From Agroathelia rolfsii (lineage: Eukaryota; Basidiomycota; Agaricomycetes; Amylocorticiales; Amylocorticiaceae), in assembly GCA_018343915.1 (NCBI GenBank), contig JABRWF010000001.1:4526001-4590000 (forward strand): a DNA stretch of 64,000 nt, given 5' to 3'. Positions within the stretch are counted from its first letter, which is position 1; each line of letters opens with the position of its first letter. A program made the position numbers and the translations under genes. Below are positions 35,875 through 47,496 of this stretch, in pieces. The notes beneath the pieces are model-generated. The model was given only the letters and a program-made list of their open reading frames with translations. It did no database searches and was not told the DNA's origin.

Positions 35875-36353
35875 GTATCCCCCTCTTAGGCCCTGAGCCC
35901 TCGAAGGGTAGCCTACGCCACAGGATCGCGGAGTTCTAAAAACTTGACTTAACAGCATGACGCTGTGACCGTGCAGACTACTCTTGCTTCACAACAAACA
36001 TGGCGCCTCGTAACAACAAAGGAAAAAGTAAAGCTAGGCTCCCCTCCTCCGAAATCAACCAAGAGGAGGAACTCGAGCGTCAAATGCACGAGCACGAGGA
36101 GATGATGGCACGTCTGCGTGAAGAGTGGGACGCGGCACGACAAAGACGCAAGGAGGCGGAGCGCGCGGCGGAAGAAAAGAGAAAGCAGGAGGAAGAGGAG
36201 AAACGACGCAAGGAGGAGGCGGCGAGGAAGGCAGAGCGCATAAGACCAGCCCAGATGATGCCAGAGGGTGGCAGGTCACGCAAGCGCGCCGGCGACGTCG
36301 AGGTTGAGGCCCCCGCGGCGAAGTGAAGGGCAACAGAGCCATTGCCTCCAGTG

Positions 36354-36405
36354 GTGAGTCCCCTAATAATCAATTTCAAAAAATTTTTCTTAACATTGTG
36401 GATAG
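36354..36405 (+). other. 52-nt spliceosomal intron in the GypH antisense ORF
   Basis: GTGAGT donor, TTAAC branch-like motif and TAG acceptor. Splicing joins GTG to GCG TGC in frame and creates the Zn2Cys6 cluster directly downstream. The length suits basidiomycete introns. Confidence 0.75.
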
Positions 36406-36815
36406 GCGTGCGACGCGTGCCAAAGACGCTCAAAGGCCTGCAAGTGGCCTTGGGACGGCGGGGCCAAATGCGTCCCTTGTCAGAACAGCCACTTGAAGTG
36501 CAACGGGATCGAGCTCGTCGGACCTGGGAACGGGCTAGGGGCAAACAACCCCCTCGTCGTGGGACTCCTAGGAGCCATGGACAGGATCATTGAGGTCCTC
36601 GAGGTCATTGCAGGTGGAGTGACAGGTCGAGCAGCAAATGAGGGCTCCGGCGTGCAGCATGTCGTAGCCGTCGAGCCGCCCATACTGAACAAGATGGCCG
36701 CAAATCCGGTTGCTGGTCCTTCCGGAGCCCCGAGAGAGGAAGACGCCGAAGCGGTGGTCGCAAGGGTTGACAGCAAGGTGATGGAGGAGGCAGCGGACGA
36801 GGACGGGGAAGAGAG

Positions 36816-37662
36816 TGTCATGAGTAGGACATTTTCGCCGATTTTTCGGCTATTCTCTTGTATTATTTGGACTAGTATTTAATTAGTTATCGCATTTTCT
36901 TTCTCTTTTTCTTAATTTTCTTATAAAAATTACCCTTTAGGGCGTGGACTGTGGGCAGTGCAGCGGTCATGTGATTGGCCCTCACGTGTTCCAAGCCGCA
37001 CGTCACAGGAGTAATCTCGGGGCTGTGCAAACTTCCATTTCACCATTACGCACAGCCTAGGAACACAGACTTCCTTCCCTGATCAATTCCTAACGGTTAC
37101 CGGTACCAGTCCGGAAACGGATCTCCACACGGATGCCCAGTGGAGTTAGGTTGAAAGGTCTCCCCCTGCATTGCCACAACTATGCTTCTATCTCCCTCTG
37201 CGCACAGACCATTAATGCTGCGCACGGACCTTTCAATAGTAGTATATATAGCGTATGTAACTTGTCCTGAAGAGCTTAGCTTCGACCTCTTTGCCTTCAG
37301 GCAAGTAACAAAGTTTGTATTCCCTTAAAAGTAGATTGCTAATAAAACTTCGCCTTCAGGGTACTAATCTCTCAGGCCTAGGCCCATCGTCCTAGCCCCC
37401 CCCCTCTCTCTCTCTCATTCAATTACTTGGAGGCGGTGTGAATCCCCTCACGTGTGCATGTGAAACGTAAGAGTAACGATTAAGTGAAAGCTAAGAAAGT
37501 ACCCGGTCCCCCTTCAATAGATATAAGGGTGTGATAGCTGTGGGAACACTTGTACTTAGGTACTTCAAAGTATTTAGTGTTAAGAAGGGCATTCGTTGCG
37601 CTTGAAGTCATTTGTGGGTGTTGACCTGCGATTTCATCAAGTCAAGGAGTGTACCCTTGACA
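36816..37662 (+). repeat. 5' LTR B of GypB-3
   Basis: 847 bp. TATATATA 37243-37250, primer hairpin 37261-37305, CT repeat near 37405, terminal GTCAAGG/CCTTGAC hairpin 37641-37661. Compared stretches differ from the 3' LTR only by transitions. Confidence 0.96.
37243..37305 (+). promoter_or_regulatory. GypB-3 TATA box and self-primer hairpin
   Basis: CTTGTCCTGAA (37261-37271) pairs imperfectly with TTCAGGCAAG (37296-37305). The loop motif TAGCTTCGACCT (37277-37288) is a perfect 12-nt complement of the PBS 37665-37676. GypB-2 has T-for-C in the loop and A-for-G in its PBS, a compensatory change. Confidence 0.8.
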
Positions 37663-37664
37663 TT

Positions 37665-37676
37665 AGGTCGAAGCTA
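37665..37676 (+). other. Self-complementary PBS of GypB-3
   Basis: AGGTCGAAGCTA begins 2 nt after the LTR end at 37662 and pairs over 12 nt with the LTR loop. Confidence 0.8.
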
Positions 37677-38136
37677 CCAGGTGTCCCTCAGACTTCCACG
37701 GTCTGAGAAGAAGCAACTAGCGATCGCTTATGAAGAGCATCCTTCCTTTCTTTTATTACATACAAACTTCTGAGTACGTAAGGAGTAAACTACTTCAGGA
37801 AGCCATTGCATAGCGCCCTCCAAAGCCTATTTGCAACCCTGTTAAGACAGAGATAGCGTGTACGTTCCACGCGATTCTTTGGCTGTATCCAAAGCACAAA
37901 ACAGGCCTAACAAGCTTGGTGTTCTAGGAGCCCTCATTGGGGGTTAAAGTTTATTACTCCTAAGCGTAAGTGGCACTTTTACCACCCTCCCCTGCCATTA
38001 CAACTTTGTGTGACTTTTGTGTGAATACGATACGGGCAAGCTCTAGCCCCGGAAGAAGAAGAAAATCCCGCTAACCGCATAAGGAAACCGGTACGACCAC
38101 CGGTGATGAAGAAGATTGCACATTTTTGCTCTGTGA
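37677..38136 (+). other. GypB-3 untranslated leader
   Basis: About 460 bp with no credible ORF, homologous to the GypB-2 leader. Confidence 0.6.
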
Positions 38137-39609
38137 ATGAGCACACGCAGGGGCACATCCTACCAACCTAAAGAAGTTCCAGTCCCTTGGGCTGCCAAAT
38201 CTACCGCATCCCCACCCGAAGTTACAAGAGAAGTCGCGTCAAGCTCGGCTCCGCACATTTCCAAAGAAGAAGAAGAGTCAGGAGAAGAAGGCCTCTCCAC
38301 ACAAGCATCTCCTCCCAAAACACCAGAAGGTCAAGAGGAGGCCCCATCAGAATACCCCTTGCCATCTGAATTCCGCCGACGTTATACTACCGAGGCTTCA
38401 TACCCCGAATCTCCTATCGCCCCTCATCCCTCACCATCCAAAAGCCGCCGCGAACGCCGCAGAGAAAAACGTAGAGAAGCCCTCGAAGAAGAAGAACCTG
38501 TTGAAATGTCGTTACCACAAGAACTAGGCCAGATCCTGGCCCTCCTCCAATCTAACCAAGCCCGCATCTAAGCTTCCATGGAACAGATGCAAGAAACTCA
38601 GGCGCGCTTTGCCGATCTCCTTGAATGGGAGCAACCAGCCCCTGTTACCGTTGCATCATCATCTACCCCTAAGGAGATTGGGCAAGCCCCAGAAAAATGG
38701 TCTGGAGACTGGTCAAAATACCAGTCATTTGTCTTCGGATTTGAGAACCACATAAAACTCAATCCGAAGATTTATGCCACCAACTACACAAAAGCCAGGT
38801 TCTTTATGGGACTTCTAGAAGGTGCTCCAAAAGCTTGGAGTCAGAAGTTTGACGATGTAATCGATACAAAAGGGTTCAATTTCGAAAAGGACCTATACGC
38901 CAAGTTCAAAGCGTTATACGGTGTAAGAGACTTTGGGAGGATCGCCCTACAAAAACTGCAGGATTTGAAACAAGGCATGTCCTCAGTCGTGGACTTTACA
39001 GCGAGCTTCTCTACCCTCGCAAACCAGACCAAGTTGTCAGGTGAAGACCTCAGAGTGCGGTACTGGCAGGCCTTGTCCCCCAAAATCAGGGGTGTGATCG
39101 GAGGCTATCCAAAGGAACATCGAGACTCCCTGGAACATTTGATGGAAGCAGCTGTTGATGCAGAAGAAGGATTGCGAGATGCCGGAATCTGGACTGATGG
39201 CTGGAAACCCAGACCGCAATTCCAGAATCCGCAAGGTTCTGCGGCTAACCCAATTATGATAAACGCCGCCCAAGCCACAGCCCCTACATCAACAACGGCG
39301 GTAACACAAGGCAGTTGTCGACCACCACAAGACTTAAGCACAGTACAGTGTTACAACTGCCAACAATGGGGGCACTTCGCCTCGAACTGCGCCAACCCAC
39401 GAGTCTCAAGGTATCAAGGGTCCAGACCCAGGATCCAGGCTACCACGACAACAGCCCCTCCCCTACCAACCACTGATCAACTCGGCACTTTGGCCGCCTC
39501 TGACGATATCAACAAGGGTTCCTCGACTATGACAATGGCAGACCTCCAAGCGCTGGTCGAACAGCAGGCTATGGCACTCGCCGCATTCAAGGATAAAGCG
39601 GGTTTTTAG
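38137..39609 (+). pseudogene. GypB-3 gag
   Basis: ATG 38137 (MSTRRGTSYQPKEVP). Acidic/Pro-rich N-terminus, basic patch (RRERRREKRREA), heptad region (MSLPQELGQILALLQSNQA), capsid (FMGLLEGAPKAWSQKF), CCHC knuckle CYNCQQWGHFASNC near 39352, end GF-TAG 39607-39609. A single nonsense TAA at 38569-38571 (fits CAA-to-TAA) divides it into open blocks 38137-38571 and 38578-39609. It is the best preserved gag here. Confidence 0.95.
39600..39606 (+). promoter_or_regulatory. Putative -1 frameshift heptamer of GypB-3
   Basis: GGGTTTT directly before the gag TAG. The -1 frame runs open into protease. Identical context to GypB-2. Confidence 0.72.
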
Positions 39610-41470
39610 AAGGGTCGACGGAAAGGGCCATTTCGGCCGACCCTTATTTGTCAAATAGATATTCTTCTTTTCTTTTTCTTAACTCTGTTTCAATCTCCGG
39701 TGCGCATGGACAGCACCTCCACATTCCTCTTATGTTCCATGGACATTTCTCCTCCCTTGTAACACTAGCCATAATAGATTCCGGTGCTTCCTCCTCCTTT
39801 ATCCACTCTCGCTTTATTAAAGAAAACAATATAAGTACAAAAAAATTACCACGTCCCATCCCTGTACATAACATAGACAATTCCTTAAACACACAAGGGG
39901 AAATACAAGACATTGCAATTCTGGAAACAAGTATTGGAGGGATACGAAAGAAATTACCCTTCCTAGTCACAGACATTGGCCTCAAAAACGTCATTCTGGG
40001 AATAGACTGGCTTCGGCTAGAAAACCCAGTAATAGACTGGTCCGCAGGGAAAATTACACATCCTAACCGCATGACAATTTCTTCCACTCTCTTGCTGGAA
40101 TGGGCCTCTGAATTTACATCCGTATTCTCCAAGGAAGCCTCCGAAAGAATGCCGCTTAGGAAGCCTTGGGATCACAAAATCGAACTCAAAGATGGGGCCC
40201 AGCTACAAAGAAGTAAAGCATATCCCCTTTCCGTTAAAGAAGAAGAAGCACTGGTTGATTACCTAAAGGAAAACCTGGAAAAGGGGTACATCAGAAAATC
40301 CGAAAGCCCAATCGCCGCCCCCATGTTCTTTGTTCCAAAGAAGAATGGTTCGCTTTGTCTGGTCTAGGACTACCGTAAGCTCAACACCGAAACAATCGAA
40401 AACGCGTACCCTCTCCCCCTCATTTCCGAATTACAAGATAAAATGACCAAGTTTAGAACCTTCTGTAAAATTGATCTGAGATGGGGATTCAATAATATTT
40501 GGATTCGGGAAGGTGATGAATACAAAGCTGCCTTCATAACCAATAAGGGACTCTTTGAGCCTACAGTCATGACCTTTGGGCTATGTAATGCACCAGCAAC
40601 AATGCAGACCATGATGGATGATTTGTTTTACAAACTCAACCAAATGGGATGGCTGGTACACTACATCGACGATATTATCATCGGCGTGCAAACGGAATTG
40701 GAACTACGAACACGGGTATTAGAAGTACTAGGCATCCTCAAATCAAATAACCTTTTTGCGAACCTTGAGAAATTCGAATATGACATTCCCAAAGTAGATA
40801 TCTTGGGTGCATTGATCTCCTTTGGATCTATCCGCATGACGCCTGAAAAGGTTAAGGCTGTTCTAGAGTGGCCTACACCCCAGAAGGTTTCTGACGTTTG
40901 GCGCTTTCGAGGACTCGCAAACTACTACCGGCGCTTCATCCGGAACTTCGCACAAATCTGTAAACCCCTGGACCGCCTAACCGGAAAAATAGACTGGAAG
41001 TGGGGATCAGAAGAACAAGAAGCTTTCGAATCCCTAAAAACGGCCTTTACTTCGGCACCGGTACTCGGAGCGTACTCGCAAACAGCAGAAACACGGTTAG
41101 AAACGGATGCTTCAAACTTCGCAACAGGGGCAGTCCTCCTCCAAAAACAATCTGACAACTCTTGGTGACCAATTGCTTTCCTTTCCCAGGCAATGAATGA
41201 TGCCGAATGGAACTATGATATTTGGGATAAGGAAATGTTGGGGATTATTAGGGCATTGGATGCATGGCAACATTACCTCATTGGTCTACCTCATCCTTTC
41301 GAGATCCGAACAGACCACAAGAATCTGGAATACTGGAAGACGGCTAGGAACCTTACCTGGTGACAGGCAAGATGGTCCCTTTTCCTGTCCGAATTCCGGT
41401 TTACAATCTCTTATCTCCGAGGATCCGAAAATGGACGCGCCAATCCACTCTCTCGCCGCCCTGACTTTCA
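39608..41470 (+). pseudogene. GypB-3 pol: protease, RT and RNase H
   Basis: Protease IIDSGASSSFIHSRF near 39775. RT motif A FCKIDLRWGF and motif C YIDDIIIG near 40660 are intact. RNase H LETDASNFATGAVLL. Nonsense codons: TAG 40365-40367 (before DYRKLN), TGA 41166-41168 (after DNSW, shared with GypB-2), TGA 41361-41363. Open blocks 39648-40367 and 40443-41168. Confidence 0.94.
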
Positions 41471-44166
41471 ACGCTCTGACGAAGAAGATAACCTTGACCA
41501 GGTGGTTCTAGACCCCAAGCTATTCCGAATCAACGCTGCAAGAAGGGGACATGTTGAAATCCAGGGAGAAAAAGGAATTCTGGACAGAATTAGAAGCAAG
41601 GCCAAAGATGCGGAAATCGCAAATGCCTTAGGACTAGTCAAGGAACTTGGACCGGTAAAACTACAGAAGGGACTTGAGGAATAGAATGAGGAAAATGGTC
41701 TAATTTTACACCTCGGAAAAGTTTATGTACCGTGTGATACCCCGCTTTGCAATGACATTATTCGACTCCACCATGACGTTCCATCCGCTGGTCACCCCGG
41801 CCGTCATAAGACACTTGAACTTGTATCTCGGAATTACTGGTGGCCCAGGCTAACTAAATCTGTCAATGATTACGTAGCCTCATGCCCTAACTGCCTCGCT
41901 TCGAAAACAGCCCGTTCAATGCCCGTAGGACCCCTGTCACCCTTACCTACCCCCAAACGCCCCTGGGAGCATGTGACGTCTAACATGATCGTTAAACTTC
42001 CAGAATCCCAAGGCTTCGATTCCATTTTAGTCGTAGTAGATAGGTTAACGAAGATGTGTCACCTCATTCCGTGTATAGAAGCAATCACGGCATCAGAAAT
42101 GGCTGACCTATACTTGGTACACGTCTTCCGACTGCACGGTCTACCCCGACAATGGACTTCTGATCAAGGACCACAATTTGCTGGCAAAGTCATGTGGGAA
42201 ATCCATAAGCGATTAGAAATCAAAACATCCCTCTCTACCGCTTATCATTTGCAATCGGATGGGCAAACCGAGCGTCTTAACCAAGAAGTAGAGGTCTATC
42301 TTCGGAACTATGTCTCTCATCGGCAGGATAACTGGGCAGGCCTTCTTCCCCTTGCTGAGTTCGCCCTCAACAATCGGCAACAGGCTTCTACAGGATCATC
42401 TCCTTTTGAAATGAACTATGGATTCTCCCCGCGAATGAACCTCACCACAGCAGGAATCCCAAATACGGAAGGGGCACAACTATGGACAGAAAAGGTCAAG
42501 GAACTTCAAGAAGATGCCAAGGCTGCACTAGATCACGCAGCCAGCCGAATGAAATATTTCTTCGATAAACATGCGGCGGAAGTCCCGAAATACGCTGTTG
42601 GCAACAAAGTTTGGTTAAGCACCAAAAATGTCAAGGCTTACGCTCTTGACTATACCAAATAAGACAACCTGCTTGTAAGGCATGCAGGCGGGCTGTAAGG
42701 CCGGGTTTTACGTCTGTTTACTTGTTTGGTATCTTATCGAGTGCTCACGTGCTCCCGTTGCTACCAGTTGTAATAGTGTATCCTTGCCTTTACTATGCTA
42801 GGATAGCGTTCGGTACTCTGGTCCGGAGACTTCCCGTGTGCTTCTCTTCGCGTCTAATAAAAGTTTGGGTACTTCTTACTCAGGATAGGCGGCTTAGCCC
42901 TCCGTGATCAACTGACACTCGCTAGGTCTTTTTACTGCCTAGGCCTAACTGAATAGGACTTGATTCACACGCAATGCCTCCGGGTGTATTGAGGACTTTG
43001 AACAACTTATTACAGCCTTCTTGTAACAAGGCTATGTACACGCTCACTGAGATGCCCTTAAGGCCTTATACTTAGTGAGGGCAGGGGAGAGAGAGAGTGA
43101 GGGGTATGGGCTAGGACTAGTGTAAGCCTGAAGGCGAAAAATATATTAGTTCTTATGTAAGTATACAGAGGGGAGGTGCCCTTACCTGAAGGCGAAAAGG
43201 TCAAAGCTAAGGTTCAGGTAAGGGCTACAGGCTTGTATTTATACATAAAATGAAGGGCCCGTGCGCAGCCTTGATGGTCTGTGCGCAGCCGGGGTTCGTA
43301 AGCAGGAACATGTAAAATGCAGGGGCAGTGCTTTGTGACTAAGTCCGATGAGCAACCAATCAGAGTGATGAGTCTAGTACTCCTTAGTAATCGCACAGTG
43401 ATTGGAACGACCCTGGTTCCTGAGTCTAGACCTTTTGATGAAAAGGAATGATCTAGACTCCGCCTTCCTAATATACTCTTGTCACGAGCACTCCTGTCAC
43501 GTGGGGCTAACACAGCCAGTCACACGCGTGTCAAGATGTCGCCTGCAAGGTATTTCGTCCATAACTCCATGAATAAAAATCGTAAAAATGTAATAAAAAT
43601 ATGTACAAATACGTAAAGAAAATGCGAAAAATGTCCAACTTATAACAGAAAATATCAAACTAGCCCAACCATCAAAGAAACTTTCAGCTAAGTGGATTGG
43701 TCCGTACAAAATCACGGAACTTATAGGAAACCAAGCGGTCCGGCTCGCTATCCCCAAAAGATGGACCATCCACGACGTCTTTCATGTATCATTGATCAAA
43801 CCACATGTGTAAGTAGAGTCCAGACCACTCATCCCTATCCCGGAAGTCATTGAAGTAGAAGGGGAAGAAGAACACGAAGTCCTGCAAATTAAGGACAGCC
43901 GTCTAAGCCCAAGGACCAAGAAGTTAGAATATCTGGTCGAATGGAAGGGATATCCCGGCGAAGACTCGTGGGAAAAAGAATCGAATATTACCAATGCCCC
44001 ACGACTCATCAAGGATTTCCACAAAAAGAACCCCAAAGCACCTAAACGCCTCTCGGCTGCAGTCTTTGCGGATCTCCCATTCCGGCCAATTGAAAACTTT
44101 ACAGAAACCGCAGAAAGGATAGGAGGAACATGGGAACTTGGGATGTTCCGGAGGAAATCCCCTTAG
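41471..44166 (+). pseudogene. GypB-3 integrase with chromodomain, split by solo A
   Basis: HHCC finger intact (HHD...GHP...CPNC). Core: first catalytic Asp replaced by Asn (TSNMIVKLPESQG, codon 41982-41984), then TSDQGPQFAG and GQTERLNQEVEVYL. The GPY/F region is cut at 42628 by solo A and resumes at 43653. Chromodomain YLVEWKGYPGEDSWEKE, stop TAG 44164-44166. Nonsense TAG 41682-41684 (shared with GypB-2) and TAA 43810-43812. Open block 41919-42628. Confidence 0.93.
42629..43647 (-). mobile_element. Solo LTR A in the GypB-3 integrase
   Basis: 1019 bp, minus orientation, TSD AAAAA (42624-42628) versus GAAAA (43648-43652). GypB-2 encodes MEN here, so the original is GAAAA and the left copy carries a G-to-A change. 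Confidence 0.94.
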
Positions 44167-44177
44167 GAAGGGGGTAA

Positions 44178-45024
44178 TGTCATGAGTAGGACATTTTCGC
44201 CAATTTTTCGGCTATTCTCTTGTATTATTTGGACTAGTATTTAATTAGTTATCGCATTTTCTTTCTCTTTTTCTTAATTTTCTTATAAAAATTACCCTTT
44301 AGGGCATGGACTATGGGCAGTGCAGCGGTCATGTGATTGGCCCTCACGTGTTCCAAGCCGCACGTTACAGGAGTAATCTCGGGGCTGTGCAAACTTCCAT
44401 TTCACCATTACGCACAGCCTAGGAACACAGACTTCCTTCCCTGATCAATTCCTAACGGTTACCAGTACCGGTCCGGAAACGGATCTCCACACAGATGCCC
44501 GGTAGAGTTAGGTTGAAAGATCTCCCCCTGCATTGCCACAACTATGCTTCTATCTCCCTCTGCGCACAGACCATTAATGCTGCGCATGGACCTTTCAATA
44601 GTAGTATATATAGCGCATATAACTTGTCCTGAAGAGCTTAGCTTCGACCTCTTCACCTTCAGGCAAGTAACAAAGTTTGTATTCCCTTAAAAGTAGATTG
44701 CTAATAAAACTTCGCCTTCAGGGTACTAATCTCTCAGGCCTAGGCCCATCGTCCTAGCCCCCCCCCTCTCTCTCTCTCATTCAATTACTTGGAGGCGGTG
44801 TGAATCCCCTCACGTGTGCGTGTGAAACGTAAGAGTAACGATTAAGTGCAAGCTAAGAAAGTACCCAGTCCCCCTTCAATAGATATAAGGGTGTGATAGC
44901 TGTGGGAACACTTGTACTTAGGTACTTCAAAGTATTTAGTGTTAAGAAGGGCATTCATTGCGCTTGAAGTCATTTGTGGGTGTTGACCTGCGATTTCATC
45001 AAGTCAAGAAGTGTACCCTTGACA
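44178..45024 (+). repeat. 3' LTR B of GypB-3
   Basis: 847 bp, preceded by gaagggggtaa, same landmarks as the 5' copy. Confidence 0.96.
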
Positions 45025-45194
45025 GAGAGGGGTGAGGAGGAGGAGGTCGCCGAGGGCTCTGGTGCGTCCTCGCCCTCCTAATAATTATTTACAGTCACCA
45101 CGGCCAACGGCCGCTAATGCATCCATTGTTGACGTCCTATGGAGTGAAAAGGAAGGAAATGTACAGTAATTGTTCGGGTTAATCGGCGACGATC

Positions 45195-46474
45195 CTAGAG
45201 AGGACCAGGCTTGTCGGGATATGCGGCGTGGAAGTCCGCCAGAAGCTCCTGGGCGTTGTCGAGCTCAGTCGCAGGTAACCACTCTTCTTCTTCGGATGTG
45301 CCTTCGTAGCCTGCCCAGCGTACTTTGTAGAGTAGCTTGCAGCGACGTTGATTATCGATCTTCGAGTCCAGTATTGCAGCGATTTCATATTCCAGTTCAC
45401 CCTCAATTTCTATCGGGACTGGCGGCGGTTCAACACAATTAGGAATCGTGTTCTCGTGAGCCGGTTCAAGCTGTGATACATGGAAGACGGGATGCACGGC
45501 ACGCATATTGCTCGGAAGTTTCAGAGTGAACGAGAGCAGTCCGGCCTGGTTGATAATCTCAAAGGGTCCAAGGAACTTGTCCGAGAGCTTCTTGGATGGG
45601 CGAGTGGTTTGGAAGAAGGTGGCCTTGATGAAAGCCTTGTCACCGATTTTGAAGGGGGGAGGGACTTGGCGACGCTTGTCTGCAGGACCTTGGTAACGTC
45701 GCTGAGCCCGACCCAGTTCCTTGCACAGGAACTTATGTAATTTGTCCAGATTGACAGCGTACTCGAGAGCGCGAGCAGAAGTCACATCCTTTTCGGGGTT
45801 GACGGCGATGATATTGAGATGGTAGCCTTTGTTCGCGAAGAATGGCGACACACCTGTCGAGTCATGCGGCGCATTGTTATAAGTGAACTTGGCGAGCAGG
45901 AGCAGGTCTGCCCAGTTGTCCTGCTGGTAACTGCAGTACATCTGGAGGTATTGCTCGAGGGTTTGGTTAACCCGCTCGGTTTGGCCGTCACCTTTGGGGT
46001 GGTACCCGGACGTATGGTGAAGTTGCATGTTCAGTAATGCACTCAGAGACCTGAAGAAGTGGGAGACAAACTCCGGGCCTCTGTCCGATGTGATGTGTGA
46101 AGGAACACCATGCTTTGAAAAGATGTGCATCACGAACAGTTGAGCTAAACCTTTTGACGTAATCTCGTCGTGCGTGGGGATGAACACCGCCTGCTTGGTC
46201 AGACGATCGACGACAACGAGAACAGAGGTGAATCCTAAGAAAGGGGGGAGATGTTCGATGAAATCCATTGAAATGGAATTCCATAGGCGCTCAGGAATCG
46301 GCAGCTGCTGGAGCAGACCATAAGGCCTATGGCGAATGGATTTGCCTCTCCTGCAGGTTACACACGAACGAACATATTCTTCTATGAAGGCATGCAGATT
46401 GGGCCAGACAAACTCGCTACGGACGGCGGCAAGCGTCTTTGCTTGACCGAGATGCCCTGCGGTGATGTGATCAT
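45195..46474 (-). pseudogene. GypH-1 integrase with chromodomain
   Basis: Continues pol from 47485 across the solo A. HHCC finger HDHITAGHLGQAKT ... CVTCRRGK. DDE core: SISMDFIEHLPP, HITSDRGPEFVS, GQTERVNQTLEQYL, all kept. Then the GPY/F-like region (KFLGPFEIINQ) and chromodomain (YKVRWAGYEGTSEEEEW), with TAG/TAA-type end at about 45195. Open throughout. It belongs to a Gypsy lineage clearly different from GypA/B/C. Confidence 0.93.
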
Positions 46475-47484
46475 TGTCAAGGCTTGCGCTCTTGACTTGT
46501 CCAACAAACACAACCCTCTGTAAGGTACGAGGGCGGGCTGTACAGCCGGGTTTTACGTGTATGACTTGGTTGGAGTTTTATCGAACACCCACGTGCTCCC
46601 GTTGCTGCCTTTTGTAATAGCGCACCCTAACTCTCTACTTTGCGAGGATTGCGTTTGGTACTCTAGACTATTGTCTTCCCATGTGCTCTCTTTGCGTCAA
46701 ATAGATTGTTCTAGATGCTTCTTACTGAGGACAGGCGGCTTAGCCCACCGTGGTCACCAATGTTCGCAGGGACTTGTTACTGCCCTGGCCTAAATGAATA
46801 GGACTTAATCACGCGCAATGCCTCCTTGTATATTCGAGGACTTGACTTAAGGCCTTCTTGTATCAAGGCTTACACGTACACTTACTAAGCTACCTTAGAG
46901 GCTTTATGCTTAGGTAAGGGAGGATAAAAGAGAGAGGGCAAAGGGGCTAGGACGGGTACAAGCCTGAAGGCGAGATGATATATTAGTTTATGTAAAGAAA
47001 TACAGAATGGGGGTGCCCTTACCTGAAGGCGAGAAGGTCGAAGCTAAAGTTCAGGTAAGGGCTACATGCTTGTATTTATACATAAGTGAAAGGGCCCGTG
47101 CGCATCCTTGATGGTCTGTGCGCAGCCGGGGTTCGTAAGCAGGAACATGTCAAATGCAGGGGCAGTGCTTTGTGCCTAAGTCCGATGAGCATCCGATCGA
47201 AATGATGAGTCTAGTACTCCTTAGTAATCGCACAGTGATCGGAACGACCCTGGTTCCTGAGTCTAGACCTTTTGATGAAAAGGAATGATCTAGACTCCGC
47301 CTTCCTAATATACTCTTGTCACAAGCACTCCTGTCACGTGGGGCTAACACAGCCAGTCACACGCGCGTCAAGATGTCGCCTGCAAGGTATTTTGTCCATA
47401 ACTCCATGAATAAAAATCGTAAAAATATAATAAAAATATGTACAGATACGTAAAGAAAATGCGAAAAATGTCCAACTCATAACA
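46475..47484 (-). mobile_element. Solo LTR A in GypH-1 pol
   Basis: 1010 bp, minus orientation, TSD ATCAT (46470-46474, 47485-47489). Removal joins the RNase H-side linker to the integrase finger (LKHDHITAGH) in frame. Confidence 0.96.
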
Positions 47485-47496
47485 ATCATGCTTGAG

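Larger units (their letters stand above)
36816..45024 (+). mobile_element. GypB-3, complete Ty3/Gypsy chromovirus
   Basis: Two 847-bp LTRs, leader, gag, pol and purine tract, TSD GAGAG (36811-36815, 45025-45029), inserted in the antisense ORF of GypH-1. One later insertion (solo A 42629-43647). About 7.2 kb otherwise. Coding region close to GypB-2, with a different LTR subtype (TGTCATGAGTAGGAC). The first catalytic Asp of integrase is lost. Confidence 0.96.
36000..45081 (+). pseudogene. Antisense ORF of GypH-1: coiled coil plus Zn2Cys6 protein, with intron, split by GypB-3
   Basis: Exon 1 is 36000-36353 (MAPRNNKGKSKAR start). A 52-nt intron 36354-36405 (GTGAGT...GATAG, branch-like TTAAC) is phase 0. 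Exon 2 is 36406-36815 plus 45030-45081, ending TAA 45079-45081. Without GypB-3 it codes for about 271 residues. Exon 1 encodes a long charged coiled coil (about residues 20-85). Exon 2 opens with CX2CX6CX9CX2CX6C (36409-36501; CDACQRRSKACKW...), fitting the fungal Zn2Cys6 binuclear cluster, followed by an acidic C-terminus. One nonsense TGA at 36324-36326 fits CGA-to-TGA. It lies opposite to pol, between pol and the 3' LTR. Function unknown: nucleic-acid binding, gag substitute or captured host gene are all possible. Confidence 0.8.

Noticed and set aside
36055..36821. Antisense Ser/Pro/Arg-rich ORFs opposite the GypH Zn2Cys6 ORF
   Set aside because: They are shadows of the coiled-coil exon and have no domain. 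The plus strand has the in-frame intron and cysteine cluster.
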